DNA of 34,657 bases from Acidobacteriaceae bacterium (GCA_030037635.1 JASHQH010000101.1:1-34657); one strand, 5' to 3'; numbered from the stretch's first letter, positions 23,299-31,945 are shown. Notes: a model not told the origin generated them from the sequence alone. Numbers and translations: made by a program.

Positions 23299-23397
23299 CG
23301 GCAAACCCCTCTTTTCTGCCAGCCTGCCAAGTGTAAACGATGCCGGCCGCCCCGGGGCTCCGGCCCGCACCCGGTTGCGTTTCGGTTCTACCTTGTT

Positions 23398-23514
23398 TTT
23401 GAAAGGGCACGGCTTTCAAACTTGCTGAAAAACTCGTTCGTACGGTCGGCTTGTATCAGGGCACGAGTTTACTCGTGCCGCAAGGCACGCAGAACGAGTC
23501 GGGGCTTTAGCCCC
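23398..23514. repeat. Cluster of three perfect hairpins (REP-like element)
   Basis: Three perfect inverted repeats stand in a row: TTTGAAAG-7-CTTTCAAA (23398-23420), GGCACGAGT-TT-ACTCGTGCC (23460-23479) and GGGGCT-TT-AGCCCC (23501-23514). They are separated by non-palindromic spacers. The whole fits between the divergent phosphatase and HAD genes. The pattern resembles mobile palindromic units spread by REP-associated transposases, but no transposase is near and copies elsewhere cannot be checked here. Confidence 0.65.
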
Positions 23515-23569
23515 TGGGGTGTTCCCCATCGACCTGAGACACCACCGCCGCCCTCGATAAACTGGAAGC

Positions 23570-24295
23570 ATGATCCGAGTGTTCCGGCCGATTCCCGTCG
23601 AGTGCTTGAAGCTCCTCGTCTTCGATCTCGACGGCACGCTCATCGATTCGGCGCAGGATCTTTGCAACAGCGTCAACGCCGCGCTCGGCGAATTCGGCCT
23701 CGGCGTCCTGCCCGAGCCGGCCATCGCCGGCTTCGTGGGCAATGGCGCGCCCCTCTTGATGCGCCGCTCCCTGGCCCTGGCTTCCAACATCCTCCCCGGC
23801 GAGGTCAACGAGGATCTCTTCTCCAAAGCCTACGCGTTCTTCCTGCAGTACTACCGCGAGCACAAGCTCGACTTCACCTATGCCTACGAAGGCGTTCTCG
23901 AGGCGCTCAAGGCGTTGCACGAGATCCACGACGCACCCGGCGGCCGCTCCCGAACCATGGCCGTGCTTACCAACAAGCCGGTGCGCCCGGCTCGCGGCAT
24001 CTGCGAAGGGCTTGGCCTCGCCGGTTACTTTATCCATATTTATGGTGGTGACAGCTTTCCGCAAAAAAAACCCGATCCCTTCGGCCTGCGCTCGCTCATG
24101 GACGAAACCGGCGCCACCCCCGATCAAACCGTGATGATCGGCGACAGCCGGGTTGACGTCGAGACTGCGCGCAATGCCGGCGCCTGGGCTCTGGGCTGCA
24201 CCTTCGGCTTTGGTCCGCAAAACCTCATGCAAACTCCTCCCGATGTGCTTGTCGACAGCGCAGCCGAGTGGACCCGCGCACTCAATCCTGCGTAA
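23570..24295 (+). CDS. gph: HAD hydrolase, phosphoglycolate phosphatase-like
   Basis: The 241-residue protein carries the Gph-type HAD motifs: LLVFDLDGTLIDSAQDL (Asp19, Asp21), a helical cap, MAVLTNKPVRPA (motif II), QKKPDPFGL (motif III Lys) and VMIGDSRVDVETARNAGAWA (motif IV). Length and motif spacing match phosphoglycolate phosphatases, which remove 2-phosphoglycolate formed by DNA repair or photorespiration. Several related HAD enzymes share these motifs, so the substrate is probable rather than proven. The gene starts just after a hairpin cluster, with weak GGAAG upstream. The next gene begins 94 bases downstream on the same strand. Confidence 0.85.
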   Translation: MIRVFRPIPVECLKLLVFDLDGTLIDSAQDLCNSVNAALGEFGLGVLPEPAIAGFVGNGAPLLMRRSLALASNILPGEVNEDLFSKAYAFFLQYYREHKLDFTYAYEGVLEALKALHEIHDAPGGRSRTMAVLTNKPVRPARGICEGLGLAGYFIHIYGGDSFPQKKPDPFGLRSLMDETGATPDQTVMIGDSRVDVETARNAGAWALGCTFGFGPQNLMQTPPDVLVDSAAEWTRALNPA

Positions 24296-24389
24296 GAACG
24301 AGTAATCTCAGGCCGGCACCTCAACCCCTCTGAGGAACTTTTACCCACTCCGACGCGTATATTGGCTGTAGAGCCGGGAGGGCGTTTCC

Positions 24390-24935
24390 ATGTCCGCGAA
24401 GCTCCTTGGGCTTTGCCTGCTCAGCGCGAGCTTGCTGGGCGCTGCCGCGCCTGCACGCGCCAACCAGGATCAGGTACAGTTCCTCCACAACATTAATGTC
24501 GGCCCCGGCGAGTCGGTGCACGACGCCGTCTGCATCTTTTGCGGCGTTCATGTTGAGGGAGAGGTCGACGGCGACCTCGTGGTGATCTTCGGCAACGTGC
24601 GCCTGCACGGCCAGGCCCATCACGATGTGGTCGCGATCTTTGGCAGCGTTACCGCTGCCGGCGACTCCTCCATCGGCGGCGATTTGGTGTCGGTCTTCGG
24701 ATCGGTTCACCTGGGCGACAATGTCAGCGTCGGCAAAGACATGGTCACGATTTTCGGCGTTCAGCACGTCCCTCGTTCCGCTTCGGTGGGCAAGGATCGC
24801 GTCTCCATCTCGCCCTGGATCTTCTTTGGCCCCCTGCTCATCGTTCTGTTCGCTCTCATCCTCATCGTCCACGAAGTCCAGGCTCACCGGCGCCGTCAAT
24901 TCTTCCCGAACTATCCACTACCGCCGCGCCAGTAG
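24390..24935 (+). CDS. Membrane-anchored beta-helix-type protein, bactofilin-like repeats
   Basis: The 181-residue protein has a signal peptide (LLGLCLLSASLLGAAAPARA), a central repeat region (about 30-140), a C-terminal membrane span (about 145-168) and a basic tail. The repeat region alternates glycine turns with short strands: VHVEGEVDGDLVVIFGNVRL, HDVVAIFGSVTAAGDSSIGG and DLVSVFGSVHLGDNVSVGKD. This is the pattern of polymer-forming (bactofilin-like) or hexapeptide beta-helices. Unlike cytoplasmic bactofilins it is exported. The function is unknown; an envelope scaffold is a reasonable guess. No close operon partner is clear. Confidence 0.7.
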   Translation: MSAKLLGLCLLSASLLGAAAPARANQDQVQFLHNINVGPGESVHDAVCIFCGVHVEGEVDGDLVVIFGNVRLHGQAHHDVVAIFGSVTAAGDSSIGGDLVSVFGSVHLGDNVSVGKDMVTIFGVQHVPRSASVGKDRVSISPWIFFGPLLIVLFALILIVHEVQAHRRRQFFPNYPLPPRQ

Positions 24936-25010
24936 GGAATCTCCCAAACCTCCACGCCTCGCCAAATCAAGGACTTCGCTCCATCGCGTGGAGCATGCTC
25001 AAATTTTTCT

Positions 25011-25020
25011 GAACCTGTTC
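25011..25020. promoter_or_regulatory. Partial palindrome upstream of TetR-operon promoter
   Basis: GAAC-CT-GTTC repeats the core of the main palindrome at 25062-25077 and lies 10 bases before the -35. It could be a weaker second binding site. A further lone half-site, TTTGAAC, is at 25087-25093. Confidence 0.4.
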
Positions 25021-25030
25021 GATTTTTTTC

Positions 25031-25077
25031 TTGACCTGGCACGTAGGTGGCGTATCTTGTATTTGAACGTGTTCAAA
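25031..25077 (+). promoter_or_regulatory. Promoter with TetR-type operator
   Basis: TTGACC (25031-25036, 5/6 match) and TATCTT (25053-25058, 4/6 match) are 16 bases apart. The perfect palindrome TTTGAAC-GT-GTTCAAA (25062-25077) follows, placed over the expected transcription start. A dimer bound there would block initiation. The third-next feature is a TetR gene in the same transcription unit, so autoregulation is the simplest reading. Confidence 0.75.
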
Positions 25078-25122
25078 ACGGCTAGATTTGAACGATCCCA
25101 AATATGCATCAGGAGGTTAATC

Positions 25123-25509
25123 ATGTATCCGCCCAACGGTTTACCCGATCACCTTGGAACCTATTATTCCGTTTACCTGGGCGCTTGCGGCATTCTCATC
25201 GGGGCCCTCGGCCTAGTCCTGCATCGCGCTGGCCGTACCTTTCTCGCCGACGCCTTCGCCGGCAATTTCGTGCTGGTTCGGGCCGTCCAGCGCCTTCTCG
25301 ACATAGGCTTCTACCTGGTCAGCCTCGGCTACGTGGGCCTCACGTACTCGACCGATGTACAGATCTATGACTTCGGTACTGTCATGAAGATCGCCATTAT
25401 CAAAATCGGCGGCCTGCTGCTCGTGCTGGGCGTGGCGCACGCCTTCAACCTGCTCGTGCTCGCCGTCCTGCGCATGCGCGGAAACGCGTCTCATCGGGCC
25501 GCGGCGTGA
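25123..25509 (+). CDS. Small multi-span membrane protein of unknown function
   Basis: The 128-residue protein has three to four hydrophobic segments: about 12-38 (YSVYLGACGILIGALGLVL), 48-75 (FVLVRAVQRLLDIGFYLVSL) and 88-118 (MKIAIIKIGGLLLVLGVAHA). The tail is short and basic. I do not recognise a family. AGGAGG seven bases before the ATG is a strong ribosome binding site. It is the first gene after the operator-bearing promoter and is followed 62 bases later by the TetR gene, so its amount is probably set by that regulator. TetR-controlled membrane proteins are often transporters, but this one is too small to assert that. Confidence 0.8.
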   Translation: MYPPNGLPDHLGTYYSVYLGACGILIGALGLVLHRAGRTFLADAFAGNFVLVRAVQRLLDIGFYLVSLGYVGLTYSTDVQIYDFGTVMKIAIIKIGGLLLVLGVAHAFNLLVLAVLRMRGNASHRAAA

Positions 25510-25571
25510 TTCCACATCCGCCACGGCCTGAGTACGACGGCTCACCTACCATTTCAGAGGAGTAGATTGAC

Positions 25572-26240
25572 ATGCCCCGCCAGACCCCCAAATCTGAAGC
25601 CACGCGTCAACGCATCCTCGCCGCGGCCCTGCGCGTCTTTCGCGAGCGCGGCTTCGATGCGGCCACCATGCGCGAAGTGGCCGCCGAAGCCGGCGTCGCC
25701 GTGGGCGCGGCGTACTACTACTTTGCATCCAAGGACGCCATCGTCATGGCCTTCTACCAGCAGGCGCAGGACGAAATGGCGCCCGCGCTCGACGACATCC
25801 TCGACAGCGCCCGCACCCTCGAACAACGCCTGCGCGGCATCATCGACCAGAAGCTCGAATACTTCGCGCCCAATCGCGCGCTGGTGGGCACGCTCTCCGC
25901 GCACAGCGATCCCGCGCATCCGCTCTCGCCCTTCGGCAAAGCCACCGCGCCCATCCGCGAACGCGACATCTCCTACTTTGCGCGCGCCGTCGCCGACTCC
26001 CAACTTCGCCTCCCCCCGTCGATCCTGCCCTATCTGCCGCGTCTGCTTTGGCTCTATCAAATGGGACTCATGCTCTTCTGGGTCTACGATCGCTCGCCGC
26101 GCCAGGCGCGCACCCACTTGCTGTTCTCGAAAACCCTCAGCATGATGCTCCTGGTCTTCAAATTCGCCGCCATCCCCCTGCTCAAGCCGCTGCACCGCAC
26201 CGCCGCCGAACTGCTGAAAGAAATCTACGGAGACGCATGA
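25572..26240 (+). CDS. TetR-family transcriptional regulator
   Basis: The 222-residue protein has a typical TetR N-terminal helix-turn-helix (about 8-56): TRQRILAAALRVFRERGFDA, then TMREVAAEAGVAVGAAYYYF and the SKDAIVMAF helix. The larger C-terminal part is helical, with a hydrophobic segment (SILPYLPRLLWLYQMGLML) that probably lines the ligand pocket and dimer face. It most likely binds the palindrome at 25062-25077 and represses its own operon until a ligand is bound. AGGAG nine bases before the ATG supports the start. One base separates its stop from the next start, so the epimerase gene is co-expressed. Confidence 0.93.
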   Translation: MPRQTPKSEATRQRILAAALRVFRERGFDAATMREVAAEAGVAVGAAYYYFASKDAIVMAFYQQAQDEMAPALDDILDSARTLEQRLRGIIDQKLEYFAPNRALVGTLSAHSDPAHPLSPFGKATAPIRERDISYFARAVADSQLRLPPSILPYLPRLLWLYQMGLMLFWVYDRSPRQARTHLLFSKTLSMMLLVFKFAAIPLLKPLHRTAAELLKEIYGDA

Positions 26241-26241
26241 G

Positions 26242-27225
26242 ATGAGCGACCGTCCTCTCCGCATCGTGATTCCCGGCGGCAGCGGCCTCGTCGGCCACCT
26301 GTTGGCCCGCTATTTCCAGGAGCAGGGCCAGCACGTCGCTGTACTTACGCGCTCGCCCTATGCCGCTCCCTGGCCCACCGTGCATTGGGACGGCGAGAGC
26401 CTTGGTCCTTGGGTTGAAACCCTCGAAGGCGCCGACGTCTGCATTCATCTCTCGGGCCGCAGTGTCAACTGCCGTCTCACCGCCCGCAACCGCCGCGAAC
26501 TCTACGACTCGCGCATCGGCCCCACGCGCTTGCTCCACCAGGCCTTTGCCTGCCTCGTCAACCCTCCGCGCCTGTGGATGAACGCGTCGACGGCGACAAT
26601 TTACCGGCACGCCCTTGACCGGCCGATGGACGAAGTCACCGGCGAAATCGGCGGCAACGAGCTGATTTCGCCGCGCCGACGCGCACCCGAAAAATGGAAC
26701 TGGACCGTTAAGCTCGTCAAGGACTGGGAAGCCGCGTTCTTCGGAACGGAAACGCCGCGCACGCGCAAAATCGCCCTGCGTACCTCGCTGGTCTTCAGTC
26801 CTGCGCCGGGCAGCGTCTTCGCGGTCCTCTCCCGTCTCGTGCGCGCCGGTCTCGGCGGCACGCAGGGCAACGGCCGAGAGTACGTCTCCTGGATCCACGA
26901 GTCCGATTACGCCCGCGCCCTCGAATTTCTCATCGACCACGAAGAGATCGACGGCCCCGTCAATCTCGCTGCACCCAACCCGCTGCCCAATGGCGAATTC
27001 ATGGCCGCTCTGCGCGAAACCTGGGAGATGCCCAACGGACTGCCTGCGCCGGCCCGGCTCATCGAGCTCGGCTCCTTCTTTCTGCGCACGGAATCGGAGC
27101 TGGTGCTTAAAAGCCGCTACGTTGTCCCCGGCCGCCTGCTCAACGCCGGATTTTCCTTCGATTTCCCCACCTGGCCTGAAGCCGCGAAGGACCTGGTCGA
27201 GCGTTGGCGCGCACGGGACGACTAG
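26242..27225 (+). CDS. TIGR01777/YfcH-family NAD(P)-dependent epimerase-like protein
   Basis: The 327-residue protein has a short-chain dehydrogenase Rossmann fold, opening RIVIPGGSGLVGHLLARYF (GGxGxxG, 12-18). The family's other blocks follow: ADVCIHLSGRSVNCR, then NASTATIYRH where the YfcH family has SA-x-GYYG, ALRTSLVFSPAPGSVFAVL, YVSWIHESDYARALEFLI, and a C-terminal DUF1731 region (ESELVLKSRYVVPGRLLNAG). The catalytic Tyr-x-x-x-Lys is not evident, as in other members. The function of YfcH proteins is unknown; some relatives act in cell division or plastid development. Here it lies one base after the TetR gene, in a TetR-controlled operon. Confidence 0.88.
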   Translation: MSDRPLRIVIPGGSGLVGHLLARYFQEQGQHVAVLTRSPYAAPWPTVHWDGESLGPWVETLEGADVCIHLSGRSVNCRLTARNRRELYDSRIGPTRLLHQAFACLVNPPRLWMNASTATIYRHALDRPMDEVTGEIGGNELISPRRRAPEKWNWTVKLVKDWEAAFFGTETPRTRKIALRTSLVFSPAPGSVFAVLSRLVRAGLGGTQGNGREYVSWIHESDYARALEFLIDHEEIDGPVNLAAPNPLPNGEFMAALRETWEMPNGLPAPARLIELGSFFLRTESELVLKSRYVVPGRLLNAGFSFDFPTWPEAAKDLVERWRARDD

Positions 27226-27519
27226 AGCTCGCCCCATCACCCCCCTGCCTCGCGCGGGCTCACGATACATCCCATTCAAAATGAGGCCCATCCGAGACTC
27301 TAAACATTAAGGCTGGCACCCGTGGTCCCGTGCCCCTTTCAGGCAATTCCCCTCTGCGCGCGGCGGTGCTACCGTGTGTCCTGTATCCCTTCCCCTGGAG
27401 GTGAGACATCCCGCGGTCGTGCGGGATCGGCGCCTCTTCCGGCCCTGACCTCCCGGACCCCGGCTCCGACCCCACAAATCGACCGCGCCGCCAGCATCCG
27501 CGGCAGGAGGATCTTCGCG
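27226..27519. other. Intergenic region, no gene recognised
   Basis: These 294 bases lie between the epimerase and PilZ-like genes, both on the plus strand. The PilZ frame is open through part of it from 27322, but the peptide there is low complexity and the strong ribosome binding site is at its 3' end (GGCAGGAGG, 27502-27510). I see no convincing promoter or terminator. Confidence 0.4.
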
Positions 27520-28662
27520 ATGCCTTGGCTGAGTGGCTTGAAAAGTGCGCTCCAATGGCTCCGCGAGCCTGAGGAGCAACAACCCGAACGATGGCCCGCG
27601 CCCGGCCTGACCGCCGTCTTTGAGCACGAAGGCGCTTCCACAACCACCACCATCAAAGACATCGACGCCTCAGGCATCTACCTGTTCACGACCGAGCGTC
27701 CCCGCCCCGGCCAGCTCGTCAACCTCATACTTCGCAAACAAGGCGAGCCGGAGCTGGACGCAGAGCTGCAGTTTTCCGTCTCCGCCACGGCCGCCTTCAA
27801 TGGCGCCGACGGCGTCGAACTCGCGTTCGATTTGCCTCTAGCCATGGATTTGGCTCTCTGGGCAGTGCTCGTCCGCAACATCGTCACTCTCACTGATCCC
27901 GACCAGCTCGCCGAAGTCATCCGCACCGTCCGCACTATGCTTTTTCTGTGCCGCCTCTGCGGCGTCGAAGCTGAGCAGCCCATCCTTCTGTTCAACGGCC
28001 AACTCGACAGCGACCGCACGGCAACCCTCTTCAAAATCGCCTTTGCCGTCGAGAAGCAGCTCACGTCTGAGCCTGACGGCGCCCGCATGCGTGCCCATCC
28101 CCGGCTCGCCGCGACCATCCTGCGCGAGGGATCCTGGGCCCCTGACGAACTGATTCTGAAACTATGGACCGGTCTCCTCGCCTCATCCTGCTCCGTCGAA
28201 GTGCCCGACGACTCCAATCAGATCTTTGTCGACCTGCTCGTCCACTTCACACCCACCGAGGCCAGGATCCTCGACCACGCATGCGAGCGTGCCCTCGCCT
28301 CCGCGTCCCGGTCCGAAGACTCTGCTTCCCCATCCGTCATTCTCACCCCGCAGCAGATGACCGATCTGACCGGCGTGCACGACCTTACCCGAAACGCCGC
28401 CAGTCTCGCCTATCTTTTCAACCTGGGATTGATGGAGCGGGTTTTCGACTTCACTTCCTATCACGATATCGACAGCTTCGATGTCACCCCCTCCGCACTC
28501 GGCCTCGAGCTCTACAGGCACTGCCGCGGCCATCGCGAAAAAATCGATCCGCACCTCGTCGAAACGGCCAAAGAGCACCTGGCCGTCTTCTTTCCACCGC
28601 CCCATCCCAGCGTCTTCGAAAACTTCACTCCGCTCGTACCCGACTCCTCTGCCCAGAACTAG
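27520..28662 (+). CDS. PilZ-like domain fused to an Abi-alpha (DUF4393)-like region
   Basis: The 380-residue cytoplasmic protein has two parts. Residues about 25-115 look like a PilZ barrel (TTIKDIDASGIYLFTTERPRPG). The usual RxxxR is missing, and the (D/N)xSxxG motif reads DIDASG with Asp for Ser, so c-di-GMP binding is doubtful. Residues about 190-370 resemble DUF4393/Abi-alpha: ELILKLWTGLLASSCSVEVP, then LLVHFTPTEARILDHAC, NAASLAYLFNLGLMERVF and DVTPSALGLELYRHC. Abi-alpha proteins were linked to phage abortive infection, but many have no proven role. GGCAGGAGG precedes the ATG. I am confident of the gene, moderately so of the second domain. Confidence 0.75.
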   Translation: MPWLSGLKSALQWLREPEEQQPERWPAPGLTAVFEHEGASTTTTIKDIDASGIYLFTTERPRPGQLVNLILRKQGEPELDAELQFSVSATAAFNGADGVELAFDLPLAMDLALWAVLVRNIVTLTDPDQLAEVIRTVRTMLFLCRLCGVEAEQPILLFNGQLDSDRTATLFKIAFAVEKQLTSEPDGARMRAHPRLAATILREGSWAPDELILKLWTGLLASSCSVEVPDDSNQIFVDLLVHFTPTEARILDHACERALASASRSEDSASPSVILTPQQMTDLTGVHDLTRNAASLAYLFNLGLMERVFDFTSYHDIDSFDVTPSALGLELYRHCRGHREKIDPHLVETAKEHLAVFFPPPHPSVFENFTPLVPDSSAQN

Positions 28663-28842
28663 CACCTCAGCCTAACCCTGCCTCCAAGGCGTCCGAAATC
28701 GAACAATCCTCCTCAATTGCGCACACCAAACCGCGATCTCAACGTCTCTATCCTATTCATTTCACGCGGCCAATAGGGAATTTCCAGCGGCACATGAGAT
28801 GCTCTAACTCTGGCCAGCACCGGTGCGTGCGGAGGTTGGTTG

Positions 28843-31395
28843 ATGAGAGTTCTACCACAGGATTTGAACTATGCTTCCCGCCAGTTGCGCCAGGCGCCAG
28901 GGTTCGCCATCACCGTGCTGCAGACGCTCGCGCTCGGCATCGGCGCCAACTCGGCCATCTTCACCCTCGTCAATGCCATCCTGCTTCGTAACCTTCCGGT
29001 CACCGATCCCAAAACCCTCGTCCGCATCGGCGACACCGACGATTGCTGCGTGAACGGCGGCTGGGCCGACAACGGGGACTACTCGCTCTTTTCCACCGAC
29101 ACCTATTACCTGTTCAAGAAAAATCTGCCTGAGTTTGAAGAATTGGCTGCGATGGAGTCCGGGTATGCCTGGCGCCCCATAACCGTGCGCCGCGCCGGAC
29201 CTCAGACCTTGGCCAAATCCGTGATGGGAACCTTCGTCTCCGGCAACTACTTCCGCGTCTTTGGTCTTTCGCCTGCAGCCGGCCGGCTCTTTGTGGATGC
29301 CGACGACCAGAAGGGCGCGCCCATTACCGCCGTCATGAGCTATGACGCATGGAAGCAGGACTACGCGGGCGATCCCAGCGTGGTGGGCAGCACGTTCTAC
29401 ATCAACACCAAGCCGGCCACCGTGATTGGCGTCGCGCCCAGGGGATTTTACGGGGACCGCATCGATACGAATCCGCCCAAGTACTTCCTGCCCATGAATT
29501 CCATGGATACAGTCATCGGCGCACCTTATTTCACTGATCCCGACGTTGAGTGGGCTTACATCATCGGCCGCGTGAAGCCGGGAACTTCTCTGCCCGCCCT
29601 CCAGGCCAAGACCAGCGCATTGCTCAAACAGGAGTTTGCGACGCTCAAGACATTTACTGATCCGCGCGCACAACGGGTTCTGCCGCGCACCCACGTCGTC
29701 CTCACTCCCGGCGGCGGTGGCATCCAAGCCATACAAGACGACTACAAGGACCACCTGATGCTGCTCGAATGGATCGCTGCATTGGTCCTTCTCGTCGCCT
29801 GCGCCAATATCGCCAACCTGCTGCTCGTGCGGGGCATGAGCCGCCGCGCCGAGCTTTCCATCCGTTCCGCACTCGGCGCGCAGCGCCGCCGCATTGTGCG
29901 CCAGCTTCTTACTGAAAGTGTTCTTCTCTCCGGTCTGGGCGGCTTGCTCGGCCTCGCCGTCTCCTATCTGGGAGTCCACGCCCTGCTGGCGCTGGCCTTT
30001 CCCAGTCAGCAGAACATGCCCGTCGCTGCTTACCCTTCGCCGCTGGTCATCGGCTTTGCGGTTGCGCTTTCGCTGGTAACAGGCGTCCTGTTCGGTCTTG
30101 CGCCGGCGCTGATGGCCGCGCGCACCCAGCCTGCCGAAGCTCTGCGCTCCAACGCGCGCACCACCGCCCACGGCGCATCTTACATGCAGCGGGCGCTGGT
30201 CGTTTTGCAGGCCGCGCTTTCCCTCGTTCTGCTGGTTGCGGCAGGCCTGTTTGCACAAAGCCTCAACAAGGCCGAGAGCGTTGACATGAAACTCGACGCC
30301 ACTAACCGCTACATCGCTCACATCAATCCGCAAGCGGCCGGCTACAAAACCACAGACGTCGAGCCCCTTTACCAGACCATCGTCGACCGCTTTCACGCCA
30401 TTCCCGGCGTTCTCAAGGTTGGCCTGGCCACCTACACCCCTATGGAGGACAACAATTGGGGATCGGGCGTAAAGGTACAGGGTGACCCAGACCTCAACAA
30501 AGGCGCGTCCTGGGTGAAAGCCACACCGGAGTACTTCGACTCGGTCGGCACCCACGTCGTCATGGGCCGCGGCTTCCTGTCGCAGGACACGCTGAATGCG
30601 CCGCCCGTCGCCGTCGTCAATCAGGAATTCGTCAGGCAGTTCTTCGGCAAGCGCAACCCCATCGGCCATCGCTTTGGTTTTTCAGGACCCAGCAAGGTGG
30701 GCAAAGATGGCGCACACGAGATTGTCGGCGTGGTTGAAGACACCACCTACACCACCGTCTACTGGAAAAACCATGCTATGTACTTTCTGCCGCTCACCCA
30801 GCGCTCCGGCCTGGCCAACGACCCCGACGATCCAATCGAAAAAGACCTGTCGATGTACGCGGGAGCCCTGGTTATCCAGACTATGCGCCCCATTCCCGGC
30901 TTTGAAAAAATCGTCGCCGACACCCTGGCCAGCATCAACCCCAACCTCACCATCGTGAAATTCCAGACGTTCCAGCAGCAGATTGACGATCGCTTCATTG
31001 AGGAGCGGCTGACCGCGCGCCTCACCTCTCTCTTCGGCATGCTGGCGCTTCTGCTCGCGGCCATCGGCCTCTACGGCGTCACCGCCTACACCGTCGTCCG
31101 CCGCACGCCTGAGATCGGCATCCGTATGGCGCTGGGAGCGGCGCGCAGCCGCGTCATCGCAACCGTGATGCGCGGAGTTATGCTGCAGGCCGTCGCCGGT
31201 CTCGCCATTGGCATCCCGGTAGCCATCTTCTGCGTGCGCTACGTCAAGTCGCAGCTTTACGAGATCACCAGCGTGAATGTGCCGGTCATGTCCATCGCCA
31301 TCGGAGTGCTCGTAGCCGCGGCTGCCATTGCCGGCATCATCCCGGCGCTCCGCGCAGCCTCCATTGACCCCGTAAAGGCCCTGCGTGTGGAATGA
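28843..31395 (+). CDS. Orphan MacB/FtsX-type permease (acidobacterial ADOP type)
   Basis: The 850-residue protein is a duplicated ABC-type permease without an ATPase gene beside it. It starts with the family's DLNYASRQLRQAPGFAITVL and GIGANSAIFTLVNAILLR, then a periplasmic MacB-PCD domain (about 55-290) and a first FtsX membrane unit (about 300-430, with RRAELSIRSALGAQRRRIVRQ). A second periplasmic domain (about 460-700) and a final FtsX unit (about 720-845, with RRTPEIGIRMALGAARSRVI) follow. This layout and length are typical of acidobacterial orphan permeases, present in dozens of copies per genome. They may use a shared MacB-like ATPase for efflux or envelope remodelling. GGAGG seven bases before the ATG at 28843 favours it over the TTG just upstream. 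Confidence 0.92.
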   Translation: MRVLPQDLNYASRQLRQAPGFAITVLQTLALGIGANSAIFTLVNAILLRNLPVTDPKTLVRIGDTDDCCVNGGWADNGDYSLFSTDTYYLFKKNLPEFEELAAMESGYAWRPITVRRAGPQTLAKSVMGTFVSGNYFRVFGLSPAAGRLFVDADDQKGAPITAVMSYDAWKQDYAGDPSVVGSTFYINTKPATVIGVAPRGFYGDRIDTNPPKYFLPMNSMDTVIGAPYFTDPDVEWAYIIGRVKPGTSLPALQAKTSALLKQEFATLKTFTDPRAQRVLPRTHVVLTPGGGGIQAIQDDYKDHLMLLEWIAALVLLVACANIANLLLVRGMSRRAELSIRSALGAQRRRIVRQLLTESVLLSGLGGLLGLAVSYLGVHALLALAFPSQQNMPVAAYPSPLVIGFAVALSLVTGVLFGLAPALMAARTQPAEALRSNARTTAHGASYMQRALVVLQAALSLVLLVAAGLFAQSLNKAESVDMKLDATNRYIAHINPQAAGYKTTDVEPLYQTIVDRFHAIPGVLKVGLATYTPMEDNNWGSGVKVQGDPDLNKGASWVKATPEYFDSVGTHVVMGRGFLSQDTLNAPPVAVVNQEFVRQFFGKRNPIGHRFGFSGPSKVGKDGAHEIVGVVEDTTYTTVYWKNHAMYFLPLTQRSGLANDPDDPIEKDLSMYAGALVIQTMRPIPGFEKIVADTLASINPNLTIVKFQTFQQQIDDRFIEERLTARLTSLFGMLALLLAAIGLYGVTAYTVVRRTPEIGIRMALGAARSRVIATVMRGVMLQAVAGLAIGIPVAIFCVRYVKSQLYEITSVNVPVMSIAIGVLVAAAAIAGIIPALRAASIDPVKALRVE

Positions 31396-31416
31396 ACCGC
31401 CGCGTCCGCCGGTTCA
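31393..31416. terminator. Hairpin overlapping the permease stop codon
   Basis: TGAACCG (31393-31399, including the stop) pairs perfectly with CGGTTCA (31410-31416) around a GC-rich loop. It sits between convergent genes. There is no T-run on either strand, so it may stabilise mRNA ends or assist termination. Confidence 0.35.
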
Positions 31417-31448
31417 CGAGCGCAAATACAACTGCGCACTCCTTCCGC

Positions 31449-31907
31449 TCAGGACTTGGGCGTGATATCGGTGACCGGCAGGTCCCAGTGCCCAAGAAGA
31501 ATTTCGAAGCGGCGCTGCTCTTCCTTCTTGTAGGTGTCCTGGTCAGGCCAAAGCTGCTTGATGAATGCGTCCTCGTCGGGGTTGGCGCTGGTGGCCACGG
31601 TGGAGTCCTTGTAGACGATGGTCACGCGGTAGTCCCAGCGGCCGTCTTCGGTGGTGTGGTAAGCAGGCTGCTCGATCTTGAGCGACAGAATGCGCCCGGT
31701 GGATTGGATCTTCTCAAGCAGCGGCCAGTGGTTTTTTAGAAACAGGCTGAGAAATTCCTGCTGATGGCCCCACTGGCACTTGTAGTAGTACTCGATGGTG
31801 TAGGGCTGGCCGGCGGCGGTTTGCGTGGGCGCTCCCTGGGCAACAAGCGCGCGCGAACCGCACGCAAAAAACGCCAAGGTCAGGACGGCGAGAAGAACTC
31901 TGCGCAT
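31449..31907 (-). CDS. Small secreted protein of unknown function
   Basis: The 152-residue protein has a signal peptide (RRVLLAVLTLAFFACGSRALVAQG) and a mature part rich in aromatic and charged residues (YTIEYYYKCQWGHQQEFLSL, then WDYRVTIVYKDS and FIKQLWPDQDTYKKEEQRRF). The order of strands and helices suggests an alpha/beta barrel of the dimeric ferredoxin-like type, but I recognise no family. The ATG at 31907 is chosen because GGAGG lies five bases upstream; a GTG at 31919 extends it by four residues. It is transcribed alone, converging with the permease gene and lying 38 bases after the toxin gene, which may read into it. Confidence 0.8.
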   Translation of the reverse strand: MRRVLLAVLTLAFFACGSRALVAQGAPTQTAAGQPYTIEYYYKCQWGHQQEFLSLFLKNHWPLLEKIQSTGRILSLKIEQPAYHTTEDGRWDYRVTIVYKDSTVATSANPDEDAFIKQLWPDQDTYKKEEQRRFEILLGHWDLPVTDITPKS

Positions 31908-31945
31908 AGATGCCTCCACTTGTGAGATGGAAGCATTCTAGCGGG

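Noticed and set aside
28852..30669. Long minus-strand open frame (605 codons)
   Set aside because: It is antisense to the permease gene, which has clear domains and a ribosome binding site; the antisense peptide is low complexity and unlike any family.
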